From assembly GCA_022925895.1 (NCBI GenBank), contig JAKSYS010000482.1, positions 1 to 49,198 on the forward strand: a stretch of DNA of 49,198 nucleotides, given 5' to 3'. Source of the DNA: Fragilaria crotonensis (lineage: Eukaryota > Bacillariophyta > Fragilariophyceae > Fragilariales > Fragilariaceae). Below are positions 10,855 to 19,589 of the stretch, in pieces. The notes beneath the pieces were generated by a model. It was given only the letters and a program-made list of their open reading frames with translations, was not told the DNA's origin and did no database searches. The translations under genes and the position numbers were made by a program. Numbering within the stretch: the first letter of the stretch is position 1; every line of letters begins with the position of its first letter.

Positions 10855-13245
10855 CTAGATTGACGCGCTTGTTCTCAGGTCGGCAACGAACACTTTTCGA
10901 AACTCCTCAAACGACACGGTCCCTGTGTTAGTCAGGTCCATGATATTGAACAACTCTGCAATCTCATTGTCTGTGTATTCGGGATCCATATCTCGCATAA
11001 TCTTCGCGACGGACTCGCGTCCGAGAAACCCATTACCGTCCACACCGACAGCAAGGAAGGCTTCCATCGGATTGTTGTACGGGAACTCTTTTTTCAATCT
11101 GTGGACGATGGCCTTCTTCAAATCGCGTCGCAAGCATAATTCACGGAGTGATGCCTTTGCATCGAGATTCAAATCCATGAGTCGGCGGTACTCTCTTCCT
11201 GCCATGACTTGGCAAACACAGGAATCTGATTCACATCGGGCGGTACAGTTTCGCTTCAATCCTGTGATTACCGATTGCTCACCACAAATATTGCCTTTAC
11301 TGGCCGTGAAGACATGCTCACCTTCCACTGTGACCTTGACGTCACCGCTGTCAACAATGTAGAGAGTATCCCCATTCGCCCCCTGGCTGTATATCACGTC
11401 GCCTTTCTTGAAGGTTTGTATTGGATTATTCTGGAGAGTAAGGATCATCTTTGCTCTGTTTCTCCTTCGGATGCGATCCTTCTCCTTGACTGCAAGCATC
11501 AAGCCCAGTTCGGATGATTGCAGGTACTTTTGAAAGTATTCTCGACTTATTTCAATCACGTGGACTGGTGTCTTGCATCGAATCGTACCAGACCGAATAC
11601 TCTTTGGATGGAGCAATGCACCTTCACCAAAGAAATCGCCTTGGCTTCGTTCAGCTCTAGATCCATTTGAAGTCGTGACTTCAATCGTCCCCGAATTGAT
11701 AATGTACATGTGGTTTCCAATGTCGCCCTCATTGTAAACAATATGGTTCTTAGGGAAGAATTTGTGCTTCATGTTCTCAGCAAGCAGACTGCGAAATTCA
11801 GCCATTGATATTGATTCATCGTGGTCCGTATCATCATGTGTCTCTCCATCAGTATGGTGTAGCAGCGGCAAGAAACCGCCATTCTTGGCGTACATTGTTT
11901 TGAATGACTCATCAATTAACGATGTTTGTCGCCGAGTGTGGTTTTCGTTATCGCTCCAGTTCACGACATCCTGCAGAAAATTAGCTTGCAGCCTAGTCTT
12001 CATGGCGCGAATACGGCGCAATCGTTCGTCTGATCCAGTAATGGCGGCGGTAGGCGCAGTCGTTCCGTTGACCCATGGATGCTCCAACATTTCTTCAGCC
12101 GTCATCCTTTTGCTGGCGTCAGGTTCAATGAGTCGTTCCAGTAGTTCTTTCGCACTCGCTGACAAATGAGCCGTCATGGGTGAATCACGAATAGGTGGAG
12201 GCACGCCACTCTTGATGCGAGTTTCCAATTCCTCATCGGTTAGGTTTCCCGTGAGAACAAATGGATGTAGGCCCACGAGCATGATGTAGAGTATTACGCC
12301 AAGAGCCCACATATCCATCGGCGGTTCAAAGGGTTCCGATGCTTCCTTCTTATGAAAGGTTTCGGGTGGAGCGTATGCAGGAGTGAATGCCGTACTCTGG
12401 TTATCTCCGCCTGGTATCTGCGTGCAGCCAAAGTCAACTAATTTGACAATCGAATCTGACGCCTGTTCGGAGCTCAGCATGAGGTTTTCTGGTTTTAAAT
12501 CAGCGTGCACCACACCAATGCCATGGAGAAAGGCCAACGCGGATGCCACTTCCCGAACGAGTCTCGCGGCATCTGCTTCCGAGTAGGCTCCATTCTTGAT
12601 TAAATGATCAAACATCTCACCACCTGATATGTAATCCATGACAACGTGGAAGTAATCCTCGTCTTCAAAATAGGTATGAAGTGATACGATATGAGGATGT
12701 CCTCCGAATTGTAGTACATATTGCATAGCCCTCATTTCTCTTTGAAAGGAGTCCCGATCTGTGTAGGATCGGCTTATGCTCTTGACAGCCACCTGTTCCC
12801 CCGTCTTCTTGTCGACGGCCAGTTGTACCTTGGCATACGCACCCTCGCCCAATCGTTTGCTGGAAAGTGTAAAGTGAGTCTGAAGCATGTTTTCTTCATC
12901 CGTATTTTCACCGTCATTGTGAATACCTCGTTCGCAAGACGAGGCCATGGATAACAACGAAAATGATGGAAAGTGCATTTGGAACCTGGACAATGCGGAC
13001 GCAGTAGCCGTAGTCATTTCATCACGACGTTTTTGCTGTTTCAGAGCAGCATTACAGTTGATCCGCTGCCGTAATGACAGCAGTTTTTCCCCATCTGTGT
13101 CGATGCCATCATTAGCGGAATCGTTGTCGATCCACCAACACAAGAGCGCTGCGGCAGTAGCAGCTGCTGCTGACGCTGTCCAAGGAATTGCCGCAAGAGG
13201 ATCGTGATACATCCGATTCCTTCGTGGAATCAAATGTCGATACAT
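10855..13245 (-). CDS. Protein kinase with EF-hand and two cyclic-nucleotide-binding domains, 796 aa
   Basis: Starts at ATG 13245. Residues about 15-40 are hydrophobic (Ala-rich, ending LLCWWI) and could be a membrane anchor or targeting leader. The kinase domain (about 128-391) has a GEGAYAKV glycine loop, VAVKS with the ATP lysine near 155, DFG near 271-273 and APPE near 291-294. The catalytic loop reads HADLKPEN (about 247-254), so the usual Arg of HRD is Ala. A 12-residue EF-loop (DTDHDESISMAE) lies near 472-483. Two cNMP folds follow (about 490-580 and 605-695) with phosphate-cassette-like FFGEGALL and ICGEQSV. Two more EF-like loops are at about 733-780, the first lacking canonical acidic positions. 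The CDPK-like kinase may answer to both calcium and cAMP/cGMP; this is inferred from domains. Confidence 0.9.
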   Translation of the reverse strand: MYRHLIPRRNRMYHDPLAAIPWTASAAAATAAALLCWWIDNDSANDGIDTDGEKLLSLRQRINCNAALKQQKRRDEMTTATASALSRFQMHFPSFSLLSMASSCERGIHNDGENTDEENMLQTHFTLSSKRLGEGAYAKVQLAVDKKTGEQVAVKSISRSYTDRDSFQREMRAMQYVLQFGGHPHIVSLHTYFEDEDYFHVVMDYISGGEMFDHLIKNGAYSEADAARLVREVASALAFLHGIGVVHADLKPENLMLSSEQASDSIVKLVDFGCTQIPGGDNQSTAFTPAYAPPETFHKKEASEPFEPPMDMWALGVILYIMLVGLHPFVLTGNLTDEELETRIKSGVPPPIRDSPMTAHLSASAKELLERLIEPDASKRMTAEEMLEHPWVNGTTAPTAAITGSDERLRRIRAMKTRLQANFLQDVVNWSDNENHTRRQTSLIDESFKTMYAKNGGFLPLLHHTDGETHDDTDHDESISMAEFRSLLAENMKHKFFPKNHIVYNEGDIGNHMYIINSGTIEVTTSNGSRAERSQGDFFGEGALLHPKSIRSGTIRCKTPVHVIEISREYFQKYLQSSELGLMLAVKEKDRIRRRNRAKMILTLQNNPIQTFKKGDVIYSQGANGDTLYIVDSGDVKVTVEGEHVFTASKGNICGEQSVITGLKRNCTARCESDSCVCQVMAGREYRRLMDLNLDAKASLRELCLRRDLKKAIVHRLKKEFPYNNPMEAFLAVGVDGNGFLGRESVAKIMRDMDPEYTDNEIAELFNIMDLTNTGTVSFEEFRKVFVADLRTSASI

Positions 13246-14014
13246 TGTATATTGTATCGAGCGCAGTGATGTGAGGTGTGAGGCGTGTGTCGTATATTCA
13301 GTATAATAGATAATAGGCGATCGGCGCCAATGGGTTCGTTCCTTTCTTGTCTTTTTGGACGACTATGAGCGTACCAATACTAGAGTTGGAGCACACCTGG
13401 CACTGAAGTAATCCGCGCGTGTTCGATGAAATCTAGCGTATAGCTTTAGCGTCACAATGAAGATGAAGTAATTAGGAATCCAAGCCGAGCAATCCAGCAC
13501 GTAGCGTCGAGCCTGAGAAGATTCACCCAGTACGATAGGACGATACGACGATTATGAATGCAAGGTGAAAGTTGACTGACACCACCACAACACCAAAGGC
13601 AAACAAAAGAACAAATATGAATTGGTTCTTGTTGCAAATGTGCTCTTCTGCGTGGGCTCAGTGTTCTTACGGATTGTGCAATGTGGACGACAATCAGGAG
13701 AACGGATCGATGTCGTTATTTTTTATGCTCATACCGATTTGTTGGATGTCCTGTTGACTCGTCGGTTTTGTGCGGTGATGAGTCGTCTGGTCCTAGTAGA
13801 GAGTTCTACGAGGAATGCTCGTAGTGGTGCAAAGCATGTCATCCCTCGTATGCATACTTGCAACTTGCATACAAGTCGTACAGTAGATAGGAGGGTTTCT
13901 TTGTGATTCGTGGATGGGCAGGTGGTGACATCGCACATTCCTCAATGCGTGGTCTGTCGTCGGCCGTATCATCATAGTTTGCGCTGCTTGTATGTCATAC
14001 GCTTGTGCTGTGCA
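13246..14014. other. Upstream region of the kinase gene, no gene seen
   Basis: Small open frames on both strands lack recognisable domains. It presumably holds the promoter and 5' UTR of the minus-strand kinase; no clear TATA or initiator could be fixed. Confidence 0.5.
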
Positions 14015-14047
14015 GGATCCGATTAGAATGCAAGGAAATGACGTCAA
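14015..14047 (+). repeat. TGACGTCA-containing end repeat, copy a
   Basis: GGATCC, then GATTAGAATGCAAGGAAATG and ACGTCAA. The core TGACGTCA is a perfect CRE/bZIP palindrome. It matches three other copies in the window (16511-16538, 44129-44162, 44260-44287). Confidence 0.85.
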
Positions 14048-14303
14048 CATTATCGTCACAGTAATGAAGCTGCGTGGGACCTTCACGTAGAGCACAAGTG
14101 ACACGCGTAGGCCGAAGAAAACACGGAATCTTCGTTTCTCATTTTTTTCATGGGTTTTCCAATACGCCGGCCCAGCCTCTTCCACGCCAGCCCGTTAATG
14201 TTTGAATGTTGTTATGCGTGGAACAGCATACTTGAAACGACTCTCCGTTAGTACCGAATGATTTCCATTGCCATGTGTTATGTTTGCATATGATATTAGC
14301 CCT

Positions 14304-14970
14304 GTGCCGCCACTCTTATACGACGGCGGCATTTGCGGATTTTTTTCTACCAGTAATGCCGCCACTCGTACAACAGGGCGGCATTTGCGGATTATTTTCT
14401 ACCAGTAATGCCGCCACCACTCGTACAACATGGCAGCATTTGCGGATTTTTTTCTACCAGTAATGCCGCCACTCGTACAACAGGGCGGCATTTGCGGATT
14501 TTTTTCTACCAGTAATGCCGCCACTCGTACAACAGGGCGGCATTTGCGGATTATTTTCTACCAGTAATGCCGCCACTCGTACAACAGGGCGGCATTTGCG
14601 GATTATTTTCTACCAGTAATGCCGCCACTAGTCGTAAACGGCGGCGGCATTTGTGAATAACTATGATAATTCATCACACCTCGATCCATTTCAAGCAATG
14701 TGGTATGAACTACAATACTAATCAGTGTCTCTACCAGTAATGCCACCACTCGTACCCGACGGCTCATCTTGTGGATTATTTTCTACCAGTATTAATGCCG
14801 CCACTTGTATACAATGGCGGCATTTGTGGATTTTTTTCTACCAGTAATGCCGCCACTTGTATGCTGTGGCGGCATTTCCGGATTATTTTCTACCAGTAAT
14901 GCCGCCGCCTTCACAAATGGCGGCATTTGCGGATTATTTTCTACCAGTAATGCCGCCAATTGTTCGGAGA
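14304..14970 (+). repeat. Left array of about twelve 52-bp hairpin units
   Basis: Seven units start near 14304, 14354, 14406, 14461, 14513, 14565 and 14617 (period 52, once 55). After a break at about 14650-14735, five more start near 14737, 14794, 14846, 14898 and 14948. Each unit reads TAATGCCGCC, an 11-14-base loop, GGCGGCATTTGCGGATT, then TTTCTACCAG. The TGCCGCC/GGCGGCA arms pair to form a hairpin in almost every unit. The loop differs between units (ACTCGTACAACAG, ACTTGTATGCTGT, and others). The period is not a multiple of three, so the open frames across it are not protein-coding. Confidence 0.92.
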
Positions 14971-15002
14971 CATTATATATCTTAGTTTCATCAACAAGAA
15001 AG

Positions 15003-15080
15003 AGCAGCAATGCCTAGGTTAGTAGGTTACAAACTTGTTTTTTGAAACAAGGTCCGGGGTTCGATCCCCGAAAAATGCTA
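15003..15080 (+). other. tRNA-like sequence (degenerate) with A- and B-box
   Basis: TAGGTTAGTAGG at 15015-15026 resembles a pol III A-box, and GGTTCGATCCC at 15058-15068 is a near-perfect B-box. Between them CTTGT...ACAAG can form an anticodon-like arm. The acceptor ends (AGCA.../...TGCT) pair only partly, the D-arm does not pair well and the T-stem is out of register by one base. So this is more likely a tRNA-derived SINE head or a tRNA pseudogene than a working tRNA. It lies between the two inverted hairpin arrays. Confidence 0.45.
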
Positions 15081-15264
15081 AAACCTATTTCTTGTGATAA
15101 TCAAAATTCGGAAACTATCGTGATGCGTAGTACAGTTGTGAAAAGGACACCGCTAGCTGTGACATTGTTCATGGTAGCAGCAGATCCGAGATCAACAGGG
15201 AAACCATCATGAGAAGGAGTACAGTTGTGAAGAAGCAAGAACAAGGCTGCTGTCTATGACGTTG

Positions 15265-15605
15265 CCATCATTACTGGTAGCACACATTTTTGCAAATGCC
15301 GCCATTTTGGCGCAGTCAGCGGCATTACTGGTAGCGTATTATTCCCAAATGCTGCCATTTTCAAAGTTGGCAGCATTACTGGTAGCATTTCATTTGCAAT
15401 TGCCGCTGTTTGAAAAGTCGGTGGCATTACTGGTAGAAAATAATCCGGAAATGCCGCCTTCGTGAAGGAGCGGCGGCATTACTGGTAGAAAATAATCCGG
15501 AAATGCCGCCACAGCATACAAGTGGCGGCATTACTGGTAGAAAATTATTCGGAAATGCCGCCATTTACAAAGTTGGCGACATTACTGAAAGCAATGCTGT
15601 TTGTC
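15265..15605 (-). repeat. Right array of about seven hairpin units, inverted relative to the left array
   Basis: The reverse complement of the left-array unit recurs with ATTACTGGTAG at roughly 52-bp spacing (near 15271, 15324, 15376, 15427, 15479, 15531, the last one decayed near 15584). The unit with loop ACTTGTATGCTGT is an exact inverted copy of the left unit at 14846-14897. Its neighbour on the inner side also has a related loop (CTTCACAAA versus CTTCACGAA), so unit order is partly mirrored. One unit changes both arms together (ATGCTGCC with GGCAGCAT near 15350-15375), preserving the stem. Confidence 0.9.
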
Positions 15606-15977
15606 TACGTGAATGCAACAATGATTAAAATTTAGGCCTCTCCCTTGCTTATTCTTAAACGCTACTTCACTACTCCACTGGCTGATTTCTAGAAAGACCG
15701 CTGTGACACCGACAAAGAGATGGCTTCATCTTGCACTTTGTTACAAACTTTGCCACTCCCTACATAGCTTCTGTACGTTGCTCGACCTGTGGCCTGCACC
15801 ATTGCAGCATTGCCTTGCACTTTGGATGTCCTGATTGTCCCACCTTTTCTACAGCAACTACATACTCCTTTCAAAGCAACCGCTCTGATGGAATTATGTT
15901 ATTTGCCATCAGAACACCAGAGTTACGGTACTTCTATAGCATCCTCAACAAAAATATTAGCAAAAGTAAATAAGGAC
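15606..15977. other. Spacer inside the candidate element
   Basis: A short plus-strand open frame (15731-15973) holds CSTCGLHHC and CPDC, a zinc-ribbon-like cysteine pattern, but is otherwise unlike any protein I know. I do not call it a gene. Confidence 0.3.
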
Positions 15978-16270
15978 CATGTTGCGTAGCAGTACATCTT
16001 TTGAAGCTACGCATTCTTCTGGATCCTAAGAAAGGCAGGACAATGAATGGCGAGAGTGTCGTGTCAGCATCACAGATTACAGTAAAGCGACAGGGATTGA
16101 AGCGACAAAAACATGTTGCATAGCAGTAAATTTCACTTACAGTTCGTGCTCTTCTTTTGAATCTACCCATTCTTCTGGATCACAATGGCAGGACAATGAA
16201 TGGAGAGAGTTGTGTCATGTCAGCATCACAGATTATGGCAAAGCAACAGGGATTGAAGCAACAAAAACAA
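15978..16270 (+). repeat. Two direct repeats, about 134-158 bp each
   Basis: Copy 1 begins CATGTTGCGTAGCAGTA at 15978 and copy 2 CATGTTGCATAGCAGTA at 16112. Both continue through TTTTGAA(G/T)CTAC, CATTCTTCTGGAT, GGCAGGACAATGAATGG, GTCAGCATCACAGATTA and CAGGGATTGAAGC. Copy 2 carries an insertion near its start. Confidence 0.85.
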
Positions 16271-16507
16271 ACGAACCATGGTATTGACCATGAAATGGTA
16301 AAATTATGGTGTATACGGACGGAAATTGTGGGCATTGCAATGATATCATCACATCAATGCAGGAAGAATTTTATTTCTGTTCAAACTAATGTCGGGCACA
16401 TTTATGCTCTTTATCTACAATGAAGTTTTGAATACAAGCGTCTTGAAAAATTGCTCCAGGTGAAGTGAGAAAATCAAGATTCCAAAAACTCAAATTCTGC
16501 GACAAAA

Positions 16508-16538
16508 ATGTTGACGTCATTTCCTTGCATTCTAATCG
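16508..16538 (-). repeat. TGACGTCA-containing end repeat, copy b
   Basis: Minus-strand copy of the 14015 repeat: AATGTTGACGTCATTTCC then TTGCATTCTAATCG on the plus strand. It matches copy a, including the ACATT extension. Confidence 0.85.
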
Positions 16539-17187
16539 CTTCCACATTTGACATGTCATGCTATGATATACTACAGTATTCAGCATACTGCATGAATAGC
16601 CTACCCTTGACATGGTGTCGTATGATAACGTCCGCCTGTGAAATACTGGTTCTACAGTATTGTACTGCTACGAGCTACTAGTAGTATAATGCGCCTCTGA
16701 TGGTGCCTTCCAAGTGGAATCGTACAAGTAGTGGCATCGCAGGCGATGGTTGGCAGTATGATACAAGTTCGTACAAGTACTGTACGAACCCGGTATGATA
16801 CTCGTATTTGGGCTATAGGCAGAAGGCCCAGGCGACCTTTTCTTGGGAGATGGCTTTGGCTGGACAGTACTACAGTAAAGTACGGTACAGTACAGGACTT
16901 CAAGTCTACGTGTCCGTACTGAGTACTGCGTACTTCATACTCGCTTGCAGCGTGTACCCTCAGAGTATGCATAATTGTCTACTCGAGTATAGTCTTTGAG
17001 TACCATTCCTACTTACCAGGTACTACTACTGGCGCATAAGTATTCCAGTACAGTACTTTTATGCCTCAGCCACCCACCACCCACCACCCACCGCAAACAT
17101 GAAAATTGTGAAGAAATCATCTCGATGGCTAACCATTAGCTCAATCAAAATCACCTACCGTCATCAACAACTCACAACGGTATCGAC
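16539..17187. other. Upstream region of Dus3 gene, rich in GTAC motifs
   Basis: No gene. The stretch 16650-17060 is crowded with TACTGTAC, CAGTAC and GAGTACTG motifs, including the inverted repeat GTTCGTAC-7 nt-GTACGAAC at 16767-16789. A short (CCCACCA)n microsatellite sits at 17070-17094, about 95 bases before the ATG. Confidence 0.6.
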
Positions 17188-19191
17188 ATGGAGAACTCCG
17201 TGACAGTTGAAATCGCTGCTGTTGAATGCAAACAAGGCGATGCTGATGCTCAAGATAATGGTCATCCTCATGATATCCAAGTAACAATCAAGAGTGGATC
17301 CTCAACGGGAGCTTCTGCTACCGCTGACAGTGACAGTAACACACAAAACGTCTCTGAAACAGTCACTCGAAGTACAGATCCAGAGCCTGTTCCAAACAAC
17401 GATCGTTCGAAGAATCATCATAGTGATCAATATGAATTGAAAGTCCGTAAGGAATACATCGTCAATGAACGTCCCAAGTGTCTCGATCCTCTTCCTGGTA
17501 CACAACCTGCAACAATTAGTCCTACTGCCGACACTGATGGACTGCACAATGATACTGAAAGGAGTGATTCAGCTGCAGGACAGAAAAAACAGGACAAGAA
17601 TAAGGATAAAAAGGGCATGAACAAGAAACGTCCAAGAGATAAGCGAGCACCAGACAATGAGAAATTGTGCCTTTTTGTCGTTCGAGGCGAACCATGTCCA
17701 CACAACACAACTTGCAAATTCAGTCATGATGTTGATGAATACATTCGAACCAAACCGCAGGACTTGACCAACATTCAAGGCGGATGTCCATCCTTTCGCA
17801 TTCAAGGATTCTGTCGGTATGGCATATGTTGCCGTCTTGCAGGCACTCACACTACCAAGGCAGGAACGAATATCAACGCTACCAACACTAGCATCAATAC
17901 CGACGACAACGATGAGAGCAAAACTACATTAAACGTTTTGGATCGCCAAGTCTTGACACAATTACGCAAGAATCAATTCCCATTCGTATGCCCACGAAAT
18001 CCCTTTCAAGGCAAACAAATGCCGGAAGCCGCACGCAAGATCTTTTCTGCCCCTCTCCCAAAAGATGACAATGACAACAGCCCACGACAACACAAGAAGA
18101 CGATTGATTTCAGTGGCAAGGTGTACATTGCACCCCCCTCACGACCGTAGGAAACTTGCCCTTTCGTCGTATCATGAAACACTTTGGTGCAGATATCACA
18201 TGCGGTGAAATGGCAGTTGCGACATGTCTCCTCGAGGGCAAGCATACCGAGTGGTCTCTCGTCAAGCGACACGTTTCAGAAGATGTCTTTGGCGTCCAAC
18301 TTGCCGCTGGCCATCCAGATCAATTCGTTCGAGCTGCCGAAATACTCAATCAGCATGTTCAAATGGACTTTGTGGATTTGAATCTCGGCTGTCCCCTCGA
18401 TATTCTCTGCAACAAGGGCGCCGGGGCGCACTTGATGTTGCGCGAAAAGCGTCTCAAGGATTCTCTCATTGGCATTTGCAACACCCTTAATGTTCCCGTC
18501 ACCATCAAGATGCGCACAGGATGGGATGGGGCTAAACCAATCGCACACAAACTCGTCCCACACATTCAAAGTTGGGGAGTGGACGGACTAGCCGCCATTT
18601 TCATCCATGGCAGATCCAGATTGCAGCGGTATTCCAAAAGATGCTGATTGGGACTACATCTCCCAAGTTGCCAAGAGCCAATCGGACGATTTTCGTAAGA
18701 TACCAATCATTGGTAATGGAGATATATTTTCATACACTGATTATGAAGAAAAGATTGCCAGAGAAGGAGTGCAAGCGACTGCCATGTTGGCACGTGGGGC
18801 CTTGATCAAGCCGTGGTTGTCTACGGAGATTAAGGAACGCCGCCATTGGGATATATCCGCGACGGAACGCATGGACATTCTCAAAGACTTTGTGCGCTTT
18901 GGCTTGGAACACTGGGGTTCCGATCAACAGGGAGTCAACACAACACGACGATTCTTACTTGAGTGGTTGAGCTTTCTCTGCCGTTATGTTCCCGTGGCCT
19001 TGTTGGAACGAGTTCCCCAGGCCATGAATCAGAGACCACCCACGCATATGGTGGGCCGTTCTGATTTGGAAACGCTTTTCATGTCAACGTGTTCGTATGA
19101 TTGGTTGAAGATCTCCGAAATGCTGTTGGGACCTGTTCCGGTTGACTTTGAATTCGAGCCAAAGCATAAGGCGAGTGCATATCCTAAATAA
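17188..19191 (+). CDS. DUS3: tRNA-dihydrouridine synthase 3 (Dus3), two frameshifts
   Basis: Dus3 reduces uridine 47 of tRNA to dihydrouridine using FMN and NADPH. The N-terminal third is charged and low-complexity, then has two CCCH-type fingers (CLFVVRGEPC...CKFSH; CPSFRIQGFC...), the hallmark of Dus3. The FMN barrel follows: FSGKVYIAP, FGADITCGEMA, NLGCP with the catalytic Cys, IKMRTG, IHGRSRLQRYSK, IGNGDIFS, ARGALIKPW, RHWDIS, LEHWGSD, ending in KHKASAYPK. The frame breaks twice: at the six-C run 18133-18138, just inside the conserved IAPLTTVGN motif, and at the four-A run 18636-18639. Conserved residues continue immediately on each side and no intron fits. Read through, the length (about 667 aa) is normal for the family. 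Homopolymer errors in assembly are the simplest cause; a real null allele is possible. Confidence 0.9.
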
Positions 19192-19589
19192 TAAAGCGAA
19201 CATAGGTCAAGAACGTGTGACTTTATGAAAGACAACACCGGAATTCGTGCAATTCGATGAATCATCACTGGCTCGAGCTCTGGTGCAAAAACGAATGGCT
19301 GCAAAACACGGCATGCGACGTTCGGCCTCTTTCGACGAGCAAGGTACATGTAATTGATTTGGAAAACAAGACAAATGGCGCGAGAGTGATGCAACAAAAT
19401 GAGGGGCTGACATAATGTATGACGACCATGAAGTTTATTGAATGCTGGAGACCTACTGATGAAAAGCAACGTGCTTCAGATACGGTAGTGAACTTCCCTG
19501 GCTACCCTACCCTGCGAAATCGGATGTTGCATTAACGTGATCTGAAGAACTACTGCAGTGCTAATGATGCTTCATCTTCGTACTACTAG
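19192..19589. other. Spacer between convergent genes
   Basis: About 400 bases between the Dus3 stop and the stop of the Tim17-like gene. The open frames are shadows or chance; I see nothing else in it. Confidence 0.55.

Larger units (their letters stand above)
14015..16538. mobile_element. Candidate non-autonomous element bounded by TGACGTCA-containing inverted ends
   Basis: GATTAGAATGCAAGGAAATG followed by ACGTCAACATT occurs on the plus strand at 14021-14051 and on the minus strand at 16538-16508. Similarity fades over the next 20-30 bases (TCGTCACAGTA...TGAAG in one, TTGTCGCAGAA...TGAG in the other). Between the ends are no convincing genes but three kinds of structure: inverted arrays of 52-bp hairpin units, a tRNA-like sequence near the middle, and a pair of 134-bp direct repeats. 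The same end sequence recurs as an inverted pair only about 155 bp long at 44129-44287. That looks like a family of elements with long and short members. I could not find a target duplication, so mobility is inference. Confidence 0.5.

Noticed and set aside
14275..15017. Open frames across the hairpin arrays (for example repeating MPPLV/ICGLFSTSNAA peptides)
   Set aside because: The repeat period is 52 bp, not a multiple of three, and the peptides are only the repeat read in successive frames.
14304..15605. CRISPR array
   Set aside because: The regular spacing invites it, but unit sequence is repeated through the full 52 bp with little unique spacer, there are no cas genes, and the genome is eukaryotic.
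18120..18152. A 30-base GT-AG intron in Dus3 at the first frame break
   Set aside because: Removing it would delete the invariant IAPLTTVG motif, so a homopolymer shift fits better.
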